Shown: in pieces, positions 1-14,000 of the stretch
How the letters are laid out: each line of letters starts with the position of its first letter
How positions within the stretch are numbered: the stretch's first letter is position 1
Source of the DNA: Gonatopus flavifemur
Taxonomy: Eukaryota; Arthropoda; Insecta; Hymenoptera; Dryinidae
Direction: 5' to 3'
Assembly: GCA_018340375.1 (NCBI GenBank)
Contig: JAFFJZ010000001.1
Span: forward strand, 70,982,001-71,046,000
DNA length: 64,000 nucleotides
Program-made: the position numbers and the translations under genes
Notes under the pieces: model-generated
What the model was told of the DNA's origin: nothing
Databases searched by the model: none
Seen by the model: only the letters and a program-made list of their open reading frames with translations

Positions 1-265
1 GAAAAATTTCTTCGACTCTAACAATCGTGGTAAGATCGTATTATGTAACATTTCTGTTAAAAACATAACCTGCGCTGTTTTGCGTCAAGTCGAGGCGATC
101 TGGCACAAGGTAGGGCCAAGGTATGATATCGTAAAATTTTCGCTACTCAGTTTTGTATATTCAGTGGAGGTATGTGATAACTCTATCACTTGAAGTTCAT
201 GTAGGAAAATAAATATGTGCTTCGTTTGGAAAGTGTAAAAATGGAAATATCATTACTGGACACTA

Positions 266-698
266 CACTGAGAAAAAGGTATCTAAAACTGCGGCAACTA
301 AAATTTAGTTGTCTCAGCTAAATTTTAGCTGGCGTGAATCCAAGTCAAGTTGTCTGAAATACACGGTGAAAATTTTGTGTTAAAAACGGTCCACTCAAAA
401 TATTTGTTGAAAATCAACAGATATGAGTGTTAAATTAACAGATTTTCGATGTAGATTTAATTTAATATTTTTGTGTTAATTTCTCACATCCTTTGTGTCA
501 ATATTCAACACAAATTTTGGGTGGACCGTTTGGGACATGCACGTGTGTTGAAAATACACCAAATTTTCTGCTTTGTATGAATAACACAATTTATTTGAGG
601 GAAATAAAAAATTTAGTTGCGATAAATAAAATTTATCTGGTTCGAGTGAACTTTCATTTAGCGTGACTGAATTTTTCAGCTGTCTAATGCAGGCCCTT
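266..698. mobile_element. Group I MITE, filled copy of a two-copy family
   Basis: It starts TA|CACTGAGAAAAAGG and shares its internal sequence (CAACTAAAATTTAGTTGTC and the following arms) with 27387-27593. The right end after the GCTGTC block is lost; a small palindrome (693-799, AGGAAAATTTACC against its complement) starts there. It holds a second element at 362-575. Confidence 0.75.
362..575. mobile_element. Group I hairpin MITE nested in 266-698
   Basis: It starts CACGGTGAAAATTTTG and ends with the approximate complement CAAATTTTCTGCTTTG. It is flanked by TA at 360-361 and 576-577. The related copy at 27387 has the unbroken sequence CTGAAATATGAAT at this point, so the TA is a true target duplication. 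Confidence 0.85.
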
Positions 699-1062
699 AG
701 GAAAATTTACCCCATTTTGGCCAAAACACCTCATTGTTTCTTCAAAGAATCGGAGAAAAAATTATGCGCCTTGGTCGGAATGGAGTGAATTTTCCTAAGG
801 AGTGATGGGGATCTTTGGAAAAGATCGATCTTTTTTCATATAAAAAATCTGTAATTTTTATAGATTACAATAAAAATTCGATACCTGTTATATAAGAAAA
901 GGATCAATCTTTTTCGAAGAGCCACATCACTACATCCATGTTATTTAGGAACACTTTCAGTTCAAACTTTCTGAATATTATAAGATGTTCGAAAGTATGT
1001 AATGCACCTATTTTTGGATAAAAGTTTACATTTCATCCTTTGAACATTCCTTTGAATAAAAA

Positions 1063-1785
1063 ATGAGGAGATTCAATTACAAGTAGTTATGCCAGGTTTA
1101 TTCTTCAATTTGTCTCCTGACGTTTCGGATGGTTTCCACCCATTATCAAAGGTACATTCATCACATGAATTACAATTGCTCGAGCCCGCTTCCATATGGT
1201 GGGGGTGAAAAAAACAATTTTTAACCCAAAGTGTCTGGGACCGTACTCGCAAAAACATTGGATCTCCTCATTTCTCCAACGGTGGGTTTTGTTCGCGAGT
1301 AAAGTCCCAGACACTTTGGGTTAAAAATTGTTTTTTTCACCCCCACCATATGGAAGCGGGTCCAAGGAATTGTAATTCATCCCCCCTCCGAATGTACACG
1401 GAGAAAATGTATCGACGAAAGATTACCCAAAGTTGAGTAAAACGAGGACATAGTGGCATTTCGGCGAGGTTTCAAAGCCAGTTGACTTCGTTTTACTCGA
1501 CTACCTATGAACATTCAGTCAAATGTTTTCTTATAACACTCAACTAGTGAACATAATGAAAACATTTGAATGAATTTTCATCTGTAGTCGAGTAAAACGA
1601 AGTCAACCGGCTTTCAAACTTCACCGCAACGCCACTATGTCCTCATTTTACTCAACTTTGGGTAATCTTTCGTCAATAAATTTTCTCCGTGTACCTTTGA
1701 CAATGGGTGGAAACCACCCGAAACGTCAGGAGACAAATTGAAGAATAAATCTGGCATAACTACTCGTAATTGGATCCCTTCATTT
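1063..1785. repeat. Nested palindrome, outer arms
   Basis: Outer arms 1063-1165 and about 1693-1785 are inverted copies (GACGTTTCGG against its complement). A second palindrome lies at about 1190-1380, with arms rich in GGTGGGGGTGAAAAA. A separate group I element (1397-1691) interrupts the right arm. A further partial copy of an inner segment (CCCAGACACTTTGGG) lies at 1818-1842. No coding content beyond small chance frames. Confidence 0.75.
1397..1691. mobile_element. Group I hairpin MITE
   Basis: The termini are CACGGAGAAAATGTAT and its near complement, between TA (1395-1396) and TA (1692-1693). The arms pair over most of their length, for example AAAGATTACCCAAAGTTGAG against 1655-1675. It sits inside the palindrome 1063-1785. 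Confidence 0.85.
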
Positions 1786-1859
1786 TTTCACTGATCGATT
1801 GGGTTCACGAGTACGGTCCCAGACACTTTGGGTTAAAAATTGATTCCTTTGAATATTAC

Positions 1860-2089
1860 CTCATCTTCTCCTTTGCTTCTTCAATACTGTCAGTATAGTA
1901 ATAAGCATTTTGGAACGCCGTGATGATACACTCCTGTTTACAAGTAATATCAGGTTCGAATCTCATGACCTTTTCCGGTGCCGAGACAGCGTGTCGCAAT
2001 TCTGCTACCGAAGACAACAGTCCAGCTCCGTAAACTTTGTATGTACCGTTTTGTCTACACAGCCCAAATTCCACCGTGAAAAAATAAAG
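1860..2089 (-). CDS. Trh: Trh exon 11, third iron ligand
   Basis: The exon has 230 bases, phase 0 to 2. It encodes [11 protein letters not shown] (the Glu is the third iron ligand), [12 protein letters not shown] and [10 protein letters not shown], and ends in AKEKMR. The [10 protein letters not shown] block is the best in-window proof of tryptophan rather than tyrosine or phenylalanine specificity. The donor is AG|GTAATA. The following exon, for the C-terminal tail, is not found in 1-1859. Confidence 0.96.
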
Positions 2090-5000
2090 CTGTGGACGAA
2101 AAAATAAAATTCAATATAATATTGATCGGTCAGTGACAAAAAAGAAAATTTGCATACAATTTTTCATAGTTCTTGGAATACTTCACCCCGAATCATTCCA
2201 AATATGGTTTAGGGTTTGTGAAAAACTAGAGAATTCTCAAATCCATTTTTTAAGAGTGAGAAATGTTTAAGAACTGACCGTTGCAAGATTGTCGATGTCC
2301 TCATCTGAAGCTCCAAGGGATGCTAATCCAAGTTCTTGAGAAAACTGAGCGAAACTGGGATTTGCCAGGAGCGGCATGTGGCCGAGAAGTTCATGACAAC
2401 AATCGCTGATCAACAAAAACAAATTAATCATCAAAAAAGATCACGATAAGCTCTTTCCTCTAGGAACGTCTTTTGAAGATATGCGGGAGATAAACGAGAA
2501 AGAAATTTGCCTCTACAGCTAACTGTATTAATTAAAACAGTAAGTTTTTCGCTGGGCTAGCGAAGTTTTTAGTATTATATACAGAACAGCAAACAAATTT
2601 TGCTGAAGCACGGCTAAAAAATCGCTATCGTAGCTACACGGAGGAAAATAAATTTCAATTCTACCGCATCTCCGGTTATTATATGGACAGCAAGGAATAA
2701 CTGTCATCTTCATCGAGTTCTTGTTAAATTTAAGGAAGCTTCTATTGAATTGACTAAATTCACGGTAAATTTACCAAGAATTCCGGGAAAAATTGATAAT
2801 TCACTTCTTCCATGTCCAGCGCCGGCCCGAGAAATTCTTCTTCCTCCTTTGATCTGTTTCACATCAATTGAAGAAGGAAGAAAAATTTCTCGGGCCGGCG
2901 CTGTCCGTGTCACAAGATTGCTGCGATATTGAATGGACTGTTGTCACAGCGAATTTCTTCCTCCATTCAAATATTTGCCCACATAACAATTCTGGATCAC
3001 TCTTTTGGATCATTCTGAAAGATATCTTAAAATATCTTCCATAAGATATCTTTAAGATGTCTTTGGGTGTTTCATAAGACATCTTTTAGAATCCTTCAAG
3101 ATATCTTTTAGAATGTTCCGGAAGAATTCCTCAAAATTGTTATCTGGGTGGTCATTCAAATCTGTAACCGTACCACTTGTATGTCGGGTGGGATTTGGAA
3201 AATTATCAAACAAAGAAAAATTTATATTTATTTTATGATCAATCTCCTCAGAAAAATGTTCTGAGAAAATCGATAATAATTATGTTAACAAAAAATCAAA
3301 AGCGAATTATTTATTGTACGAACACGCATTGAGAACTTGGTATAAATGGAGGCGGTAAGCTGACGTAACTTGACTGCCGTTCAAGCTAGGGATCCTTTAA
3401 TGAGGGATCGGACAATCAGTCGCCATTAGTGGGATACTTCCGGTTTTTTCTATAGTTTAGTTAAGCATGCATAGTGTATGTTATTTGATTAAAATCATTT
3501 TTCTCAAATGTATTTGCATGCTTTGTTCGAAGAATGTTTCAGATTCACTTAATTGTAAGTATTATACATGAATAAGCTGACTGTAAATATGTATCTCGAA
3601 TATTTTCATAAATATCAGTACCTATCCCACTAATGGCGGCCGACCAATCCGTAATCAGCAGTTGATTGTCCGATCCCTCATTAAAGGATCCCTAGTTCAA
3701 GCGCTCGATGGAGCCATGTGTATTGCGCAGGACCAACAAAGAACAAATTTGAGTAAAGGGAATTTTTCTTTCAACTCCCGATTGTCAGTTGAGAACCTGA
3801 CTGTCAAAATCTCATTGCATTTTGCTTTCGAGTGAAATATTGTCAGTGAAGAATCCGACTGTTAAAATCTCAAGTCATTTTACTGTTGAGTGAAATATTA
3901 TCAGTTAGAAAACTGACAGTGAAAATCCCAGGCATTTTGATATCAATGTGAATGATATTATGAATCTGACAGTCAAGATGACATTCGGATCTCGCTTATG
4001 AAGCGAAGGATGGTTATCTCCCACGTAACACAGAATATTCTGAGAATATTCTCACAAAGAGCGTAGGAGATTCGTAAATATTCTTAGAAGATTCTTAGAA
4101 CATTTGAATGAGACTGTTCCGAATATTCCAGGAACGTTCGTACAATATGCGTACAAAGTTTGTAGAGAGATTGATGAACAGCGCATGCGCAGATATCGTG
4201 ATGACATGAATCCATTACTAACGGATAATGTTGTTGACAGGCTACAGACCCTTGGACAATCTATCATTTTGATTTATGTTTTGGGAATAATAAATCTACG
4301 GAGGTGTATTTTAATATCGCAAATGTTCTCTGAGAGTGCCATGTGTGAAAAATAATCCTCAAAAGTGTAATAAAATATTGAGAAATACCGTATATATTAT
4401 GATTGCCTGTTGCGATCATAAATATCTCATCCACCTATGTGAATTCATAATATTGCTAACCATTCATGATTACAGATGTCTAATGATGAAAAAAATTGAT
4501 TGTGAAGTAGTTTTCGGTGCCATGCAGAAGTTTATATTGACGGGAATTCTTATTTTGACAGCATTTTTTTCTAATATTCCCACAATATCCGTGGCATCAT
4601 ATTCTGAGAATATTTGAAACAGTCCCATTCAAACATTCCGAGAATGTGCGTAGAATATATTCGCACGAAATAAGAATCTCCATAGAATATTCGAATATCC
4701 TCAACGTATATTCTCAGAACATTCTCAGAACGTGCGTGTGCTACCTGGGCTGTGGCTTTGACGGTTGGAGTCACCGTTAAGTTCTACATTTCGAATCAAC
4801 TATATGCATTCGTGAATTTGACCATAAAATTAAGATGATCAATGAGTAATCAGATCGTTGAAAGAGTGAAATTCGAATCAGTCAAAATCTCAAAACATGG
4901 AAATTTTTCTCAATTTTGAGAAATTGAGTGACGACCGTTGAATAATAAACGAACTTGCAAAACAATGGATTATTCAAAACCTGTTGTTCGGTCACAAACC

Positions 5001-8000
5001 TGTGTTGTCGAAATAGCCAGTCTCTGGAATAATTTCAAAAAGCTTCACGCATTATAACATTTCTTTGAGGAGTTTTGAAGAAATCTTTGAAAAATCTCCC
5101 ATAGAACACTCTGGAAATTTGGCACGCACGGAGAAGAATGGTTTATTACTATAGTGCTTACAAAAAAATTCGTTGTCTTCGCAAAAATATTCACTCCAGC
5201 AACCGAAGTGTTAGTTCTGTTAACAAATTTCTCAAATATCAGCAGAAAAATTTAATTTCTCCCTTCGTGCGTGTTTTACAAAATGTATTTTATAATTCGA
5301 AATAGCTTGTCTCAAATGCCTTCGAGATATCCGAATGACAACGAGGACCTACCAAAATACATAAGTCAACGTGTACAAGTTTTTCTACTCACGGCTCTGG
5401 AGAATAAAATGGATCAGATGAGTGACGAAGGTATTGAGTGCAATGAAATACACGAAAAGCAAGTCCAGCCAGAAAATCTCGAGGTGAAAGGTAACCGGCT
5501 ACCGGTCGGAGTTGGAATCCAGTGGTACCTGAATGGAAACATCACTGTTTTTTAAAGAGTTCAAAAATACATCGATTTCGATCAAATTGATATTGAAAGA
5601 ATGATGAAAACAGGATTGAAAATATGTCGCCTACTTTAAAGTATGGTCAGGAGTTGTATGAAGAATGTTAGTTTTTTTGTATATACAGGGTGTCCCAAAA
5701 CTCACCTCACGCACTTCTATGGCGTATTCTGCAACCAAAATGCAATAATTTCCCGTTTGAAAAGATTCTCTTTCAAATGCAAATTATTCAAAAGCATTGT
5801 GTACTACATAATTGAGCTTGACACTATTTGCTGAAGTTAGAAAACAGTGGATCTCTGGGAAGAAAAAACCTATCATTCTTCAATTCAAAATCATACACCG
5901 AAAAAAATTTTTTGTTGAAACAACAAACCTCTGGTTGTTTCAACAAAAGAATTTTGTTGAAATGTGATCAACCAAACGTTTTGTTGAAAACCATATTATT
6001 TTTTTGTTGCACACCTTTGGTTTCTAGGTGAATACATTTTGCTTGGGAAACCAAATTATATCGTCTGCAGATTGAAAATATTCTGTCCTGATGAGAAAAT
6101 CATGGTCAGATTGAAAAAAAAAATCACCACCAGCAGACTCGAACACAGGTCTCCGGAACTGGAGGCGGAGGCTTTATCACTCAAGCCACTGTCGATCACT
6201 TGGATAGGGGGACCTTCTTTGCATATATCAAGTTGTGTTCATGTTTCAAACTCGAACTTCAAATACTGAGCCGTGTTAGGATTGAAGTAAAGATGATTTT
6301 CATCACGAATATCTATGGTACACGTACACATGACTTTCATTGAAAAGTAGCTCCGGGCTCTTGCGACATCTCCTTGTAAGATTCAATTAACAATGCATCT
6401 CAGTGCACGAGTTTATATGATTGTAATAAATCAAAGTATTCTCCCATGCAGGAATGTATTATTTCATTAACGACACAAAACTTTTCATCCGAATTTACGT
6501 TCCAGAAATGCACACGGAAAAAATAATTTAGCTGCAGCAGCTAAATGACTAGCACGGACAGGGACAGCCATTAAATTAGCTCCTGCAGCTAAATTTTAGC
6601 TACCACCGCAAATAAATTAGCTACAAATGCAAATTTTTTGCTATAACAGCTGAAATTTTGCTGCAGGAGCTAATTTAATGGCTGTCCATGTCCGTGCTAG
6701 CCATTTAGCTGCTGCAGCTAAATTATTTTTTCCGTGCAAAAGAATATTTTCACTACAAAGATGAAGTCATTATGAAGTGACAAAATTATTTTGTTTGTGG
6801 AACAAAACCGTTTGGTCGTTTTTGTGAAAACAACCAAATAATATGTTTTTTTCAAAGGATGTGGGTAACCAAGAAATGTACTTGCTCTTAACCAAACAAT
6901 CGAAATCAGTATAGTTCGAGATACAAAATGATTTATCCGTTTGGTTCCCTTGACCAAATTATATAGTATGGGCATGAGAAATCAAACAACAAAACACTTT
7001 TGTTACCATTACCAAAACTTTTTTTTCAGTGTAGCAATCTGAATTTTTTGTGCTTCTAGCAGATCAGAATTCAGCAACTTCAAATCATTATAGCTCTGAA
7101 ACAATTCAGAGATCCGCCGTTTCTCCAACTCAGCGAATGGTGTCGAGTTCAATTAAGTAGTACACAATGCTTTTGAATGATTTGGATTTGAAAAAAAAAT
7201 CTGGAACCGCTCGTATCTCAGAAACTGAGCCACAAAAAAAAATGTTCCCAAACGGGAAAGCTTATGACAAGCTTACATGTTATCTGGGTTTGGAAAAATT
7301 ACAATCAATCTTCCAATATCTTTTTCTTAGGAATATTCTTTCGATCACATGAAACTTACGCTTCAAGAAACTATTAACATCTTGTAATTGTGGTACATTG
7401 TCCTCCCTGAAGAATATGAAACACAAAATTCATGATCTTGTTTGTACAGAATCTTAAATCTATAGGATTTTCACCCTCTATTGCCCCTATGCATTTTCAA
7501 CAAAATCATGTTTCCCTTTCTTAACTCCAAGATTTACACGGAAAAAATAAAATTCTCTGGGACAGCAAAATTGTTTACACAGGCAAAAACAAATTTCATC
7601 ATTATGTATAGTAGAATAGCCGAGAAATTCAGCTGGGGAATTCGACATGCTTTGCTGTGACAGCTAACAGATCGCTGTCATATCTAATAAAACTGCTGTG
7701 AGAGCAAATAGATCGGTTTCGAAGCGAAAAATGTTCTGTTCCACCAAAAATATCTAGTAAAATCAAATTCCGCTGTCACGAATGAATTTTGTTTTCTCCA
7801 TTCCATTGACTCTCGTTACCTCGAATTTCGTGGGCAGAGGAAATTCTTTTGGATTAGTGTTGTTGATTTATCGAGGTTTGATTTAGGCAAAAGTTTATCG
7901 TAGGCTCAGGTGAAATTCTTGTGAGGATTCCGTTCCACACAAACATTCTCACAAAATCATGTTTGATATTACATTGATGGTGTAGAATGTGTATAGAACC

Positions 8001-11000
8001 AGATCCTCACAAGAATTCTATACCATTTTTTCACCTGGGAGGGGAAGGCCTTCTGCTTTGATTTGTGAAGGTTTTCGAGTTCGAGAACACGAAAACAAAA
8101 CACCGATGCAAAAATCACATGAGAGGTGAGGTAACGATTACAGTATGGATCTCATGTAAAATCTACTCTACAGTCCTGTTGGATTTACATTATTATCATA
8201 GTTATACTTCACAGCAATGTTACTCTCATTTACTTCGGTTCCAATGTAAATTTTACTCTAATTGCATTTATGTGAACAGTTATGTTGAATTAACAACAAC
8301 TAATGTTGCATTCACATGAGACTTTTTTCAGTGAAGTTTGAATCAACGGGGTTCGATTTTCAAAGTATCACACACTGAAAAAAAATGTAGTGGAGCCAAC
8401 CTCGTGGCGAGTTTAAATCAGGGACTGGAACGTTATTCACTTACGTTACTCATTATATATAAAATGTATATAATATATATATATATATATATATTGTACA
8501 CAAATTATATATTTATTATATAGATTTTATATATACTGAGTAACGTAAGTGAATAACGTTCCAGTGCCTGGTTCAAATACGGCAAATCTCGCCGCGAAGT
8601 TGAGTCAACTGAATATTGATTGAATTGACCGAATAAGCATTTACTTTAATCGTTATTCAGTTAACTCCACTTCGCGGCGAGATTCGCCGTATTTGAAACT
8701 CGCCGCAAAGTTGGCTCCACTACATTTTTTTCCAGTGCAATAAAACCAACTGAATTTCCCACTCTTATCATTACAATTACATCATTTTGGCCGCTTCAAT
8801 ACACGGATGAAAATGATGTGGTTGATATAGCTGTTTTTCAGCTATGGTGACAAACGTTATTGCTGTAAGAGTTAAAATCTAGCTTTCGTAGCAATTCATT
8901 TTGCTATTCAAATATCAACAACACGAAATAGCTACCACAACTAATTCCTCGCCACCTCAGTGAATTGTTTTTTTTCCAGTGTAATAGTAGAGTTAATCCT
9001 CCATCATTCGAAATGAACACTATAAAAATATTTGATTTGCAATAGATTGTGGTTTCATAAATCTACCCTCCTGAAGTTAAAACTATTATCAAAGGACATC
9101 ATTTTCCCAAATAAGACCGATTCGAGAGAATATTCAACTTGCCTGTAACCACAGTATTTGACCAATTTCGGCCAATTTTCCAAGAACTCGCTGCATGCAT
9201 GTTTCTGATATAGCTGATATAATTCACGAAAAACTGTTCCCCTGTAATCATAAACACATTTGAAGGGCATGAAACATCAGAATACGATTAAAAACAATTC
9301 CAGTATGGAGAAACATTGTCTTTGGATTGTCGAGCAAGCTTGTGGCGAGCTTGGCGAAATGGTTCCATGTTGGAATACGACAAGGGTTTGTATAAACTTA
9401 TAAAACCCTTCCTTGGTGAAAATAAACTCGAGAAAAATTGATTGAGATGTGATGGATCAGACCCACGTAGATCTAAAAAGTGGAAAACTCCGATCAATAG
9501 AGATGGCAGCTGATGCCCCCGAATCACAATGAATTAACGTACAATTTGTGTTGAATTATGTATTGAATTAATCTATTCAGATCAAACTAAAACCTACATT
9601 TTCCATTTTTCAAATTCAACAAGATCTAATTAGATCTACGTGGATCTCAATCATTTTTTCCCGGGAAGTGTTGATGATGCAACAAAGTGTTGCGTAAATT
9701 GAATGTGCATGTACACCATGAGGAGTTTCGCGCATTTTGGAATGTAAAATTACACCCCCTTATGCGAACGTACATCATATTTTTACCAGCGTTAGGCCAA
9801 AGTTGTAGTCCAAGGTTGTTAATACCTATGTGGGAAAATTCTCAAAATTATATACAATTTATATATAATTCAATATAGTTCATGTATAAGTTTCATATCC
9901 CAAGCGTATGTTGCCTATAATGACAATGGGCCTCAGGCTGGGTTCATCCTGTTTAACCCAGTATTGGGCAATGACGATGGGGCCCATGTTGACTCAATCT
10001 TGACCCTGTTGTGCTTTTCAATACAATTATGGTTGGTAGAGAATGGAAATAATGAATCTTAGTGCGGGCACATTTGAACTTGGCCCCAATTTGGACCAGC
10101 GTTAGGCCAAAATTGGGGTGAATTCATGTCCCGAGCATGTGTGTACAATCCTCAGCATGCATGAATTTTGGTCCCACTTTGGTCCAGTCTTGGGCCCATA
10201 TAGGCACGATGGGGCTCAACACTAGGCCCAAGACTGAGCCAAAGTGGGGCTGAAATTCATGCCCGCTGGGGTAGAATTCAAAACGATTTTTTGATTTCAA
10301 AAAAAAAGAAGGGGCAGTATTGATTGCCTAGTGTGGGTTCATGCTGGGCCCATGGTGTTACCAATCCTCGGGTCAAGCAATACAGCCAAGCTGGGAACGA
10401 TGTTATCATCTCAGGGTTGGCCCCATTTGTCTGCCCAGCTTGGCCCCACGTTGGGCAGCATGGGCACCCACCCTGGGCTTAGATTGGGCCCGCCATTAAT
10501 ACACATTTGGGATGATTATATAAAAATTATATTTAATTCTGAAAATTTGTCCACCTGAATAACGAGCTAGAAGCCTGACAAAGTCTGACAATTTTTCGAC
10601 CAGCTCAAATGTCATCTGGGTGCAGAAATACTGAAGAGTATTATTTTGGAATTGTTCATTTATGAAATGACTTCATTTTGGGCTTCGTGTTTGACATCTT
10701 GATTCAAATTTCCTGGTCATCTCATATCACATGAATTGAATATATTGAAGTTGCTTCCTTGATTGTGACTACTTGAACAATGAAAAAAAGATAAAAATTT
10801 TAATAGAAATTGTTTCCAAAGCTATTTCTATTTTTTTTCACTCAATTTTGAAAAAAATGAAACTCTTGATGACATATATATTCAAACATATTGAAACCAA
10901 TCGCAAAACTGTATTTGAATTGTCATTCAAATATAAGAAAATGTAAAATTCTTAGGACAACAAAATTTATATCCACGCATCACAAGCCGCAAAAATGTCA

Positions 11001-14000
11001 CTCTCTCCAAAAAATGTTGATTAGATATCTGAGAAATGTTCTCCCCAACGATATTCAATATTTTTTGATATTTTCTTCTAAATTTGAAACGATATCCAAA
11101 ACAAATTTCAATCGAATTTCATACTATCCGAGATGTATTTGAATAAATAAAATTCATATTATAATAATAACTTCAATTTGCTGGTTATTCGAATGAGTGT
11201 AGGAAACTTATAGAAGACATTAAAAATATCTCACAAACCTGTTGTGTACATTTTACAATAGGACAACTAAGTGCATCAGTCTGTTAGAAATAGTATTAGC
11301 TCTCTCGAAGACGGTCGATTCTAATATATATATGTATATATATATACACATACATACTTGACGATGATCGAATGGATAAATCAAATCAGGACAATTAAGG
11401 TGGTATTCAACACTTCGGCACGAGCCAACTACATTCATGTCGAAGACTACAGCCAACGGCAAACCTTCAGCGGAAGACTGGCATTGAGAGGGATGAATTC
11501 TTCATTTATATAGAATTCACAAGACACGATTCGAAGAAAAGGAAAGTTATCTCGTTTCTCTCAGTTTCTCATTTATTTGAAGACGAAGGCAAACTTTATC
11601 GAAGCAAAGTACAAACTGAGTTTTCCACTATTCTTTTTTTCTTTTTTCGTTTTTGATTGGCTTCGTTTGTACGATATCAGGTTCTTCGCATATCGTACAA
11701 CCTTGATTGATTGTATTTGAAATTTAGTGCGTTGAAACGGAAGAACGGTTGAATATGTTTTTTTTAGATTATTTGAAAATCCTCTCTATACGGATTAGAA
11801 CACTTCCCTCTTGGTGAACTTGAACTATTGGAAATGATTCTAAAAAATTACGACGATGCTAAACTTACTTGACTTTGTCAAAAATTTAAAATTTGATTCA
11901 AGAAAACTGATCAGGACGGTATTCGAAATTCGGGGCAATAAAATTAATTTCATCATTCCACGCAACATCCCAGGCAAGTAATACCAAGACTGACAATTGG
12001 AGCAATTACTGGCGTCAAGCTTGGTATGCCCAATCTCGTTAGCCTGGCCTTGGCCCACCGTAGCTGACTAAGCGCTGGCCGAGTATATTTTGCCGTTTTT
12101 GATTCAATTTTCGTCAACCAAGTTTCGACTGATGCTTGGCCCGTGACAACTAACCAACCCTCGATAGCACTTCAGATATCAATGCTGAGATTAAGCATAT
12201 TTCGCTGCGTTTGATTTATTTTTCGTCAACCAAGCTTTAATCGACACTAGGCTCACCGTAAGCCTAGATATAGCCACATGACGTGGACTTGGAAGTTATT
12301 CGCATTTCAGAAACTTGAAAGATTATACGCTGGAATGTACTTCAGCCCGAATACGGGTATCCTCTCAACGTTCTCCCAGATAGCACAAGAGTGCTAAAAG
12401 AGTCCTTTATGAATCCATTCCATCAATTCTGAACTCTTTCAAAACTCTTGTGCTATCTAGACTGAAGTGATTGTGTCGAAATCCAATATTCCAAAATTTC
12501 ATGTGTCGGAATATATTATATTCAATCAAGGTTGGATGCCAATAAGAAAAGTATCCTATTCGTTGAGGTTGATTGTATATCAATCATGGCACCAATATCG
12601 ATTCAAAACATCAAACCAATATTGAATCTTGATATTGAACCAAGCTTGGATGCCAAGCGTTGAACATTGTTATCATCCCAGACATTAATCTAATTTGGTG
12701 CCAATGTTGGTAACCATGCTAGGCCCAATGTTGACTAGCATTGGCTCAAGCTTGGCACTAAGCTTGGTACATTTGTCAACGCATACCTGGGTATGGCGCT
12801 TAAAATCAATCGAAAATCACATACAAAATTTTAGCTTTTGTCATCATGGATTCTGAGCCAATCTAAGTAACAGTTGAATTTATTTCTTTCTTAATCTACG
12901 CGTTACCAAGTACGAGTAATGGATTTGGAATATTCCTTCGCGTATTTGATAAGATATTAGGTAATAATAATCAAAGAAATTGAGTTTATAAAGAATGTAT
13001 ACTCACCATGTTTTGATCTCTTCCGGTGTATATTGAACCCTTGGAATAGGTTGACCACTGCGTGAAAGATATTCGAATTAATTACAGACTAGGAACTAGA
13101 AATCTTTCTACCGATCTTGTATCTACAACTACTATATGTAAACACCGATCCTTTAATTGAGGCTTTTGTGGGTAATAGAAGGAGAGTAGTTGGAGGAATA
13201 GGAAACGTTAAGAGATGGTGGATGGAAGAAGATTTGACGTTAAAATAACCAAGATATGACAAAAAATGTCTGGGTACCAGACATTTGAATTGATACACAT
13301 GAGTTTTGTAAAAAAAGATCCCTCCAGTTGCCAAACTTTCCTCTGTCGTATCTCAATTACTTCAATGTCAAATCTTTATTCACTTCGTATCCACGTCTCC
13401 TATTTATCCACTCAATTTACACCTGTGATAATGGCCACCCCGACAGAACCTAAAATCCGTGTACGTCCGGCCAGGATTGGCACGTAACATACTTCGAAGT
13501 ATTTTACATAGTTTACGACGACGTATCTTACCTACAAAATCAACCCCCTCGCCTTAGGGGGGAAGAAGGGTTCAAGTATCTTACACATATTACGTTTTTT
13601 ATACCAAGTATATTACGGTAAGAAACTGAAAAATCACGTAATAAACCCAACCCTGCGTTCGGCAGACATTTGAATCTCCGAGGGACGTACGCAAATTTCA
13701 TGTTCTGTTGGGGCAATAACGGCGAATAGCCTTTCAAAAACAACTTACTATTTGTAAGCATAAGCAATATCAGCAAATTGTTGACGACGTTTACGATAAA
13801 CTGGATCTTTGAATCCCTGAAATCAGAATCAAGGTAGTAAATAATTCTAAATTTAATTCCACACAGAATAATCCGTACTTGACCATATATGTATATCATC
13901 CCATTGACATACCCTTCTCAAAGAAAAAATGAGAAAATTCCATACTCAAGATCATGATTTCTGCAATTTTCACTTTGAAAATTCGTCAATTAAATGTAAA

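Larger units (their letters stand above)
5896..7031. mobile_element. Group I element with nested insertions
   Basis: CACCGAAAAAAATTTTTTG faces CAAAACTTTTTTTTCAGTG, flanked by TA (5894-5895 and 7032-7033). The arms carry TTGTTGAAACAACAAACC and AACCAAATTATAT type blocks. It contains the SINE-like stretch near 6125-6240 and the group I hairpin 6513-6736. Confidence 0.75.
5686..7240. mobile_element. Decayed Tc1/mariner-like element with long inverted ends
   Basis: It starts TA|CAGGGTGTCCCAAAA. The left arm (about 5700-5890) is complementary to about 7040-7230, sharing CTCAGCGAATGGTGTCGAG and GTAGTACACAATGC type stretches. The right tip is missing. It has been split by the group I element 5896-7031. 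The same family occurs at about 61910-62950 and, as one end, at 44423-44580. No transposase is left. Confidence 0.65.

Noticed and set aside
4104..4617. Frames of 83 and 93 codons inside 4020-4749
   Set aside because: Made of the GAATATTC words of the hairpin core.
5271..5555. Plus-strand frame of 94 codons
   Set aside because: It is the antisense shadow of Trh exon 9 and its intron borders; the minus-strand reading is a conserved enzyme segment.
10331..10558. Plus-strand frame rich in Gly/Pro
   Set aside because: Arises from the GGCCCA repeat words and continues into AT-rich intron.
13540..13899. Minus-strand frame of 119 codons
   Set aside because: It overlaps Trh exon 5 in a different frame; the conserved peptide is in the exon frame.
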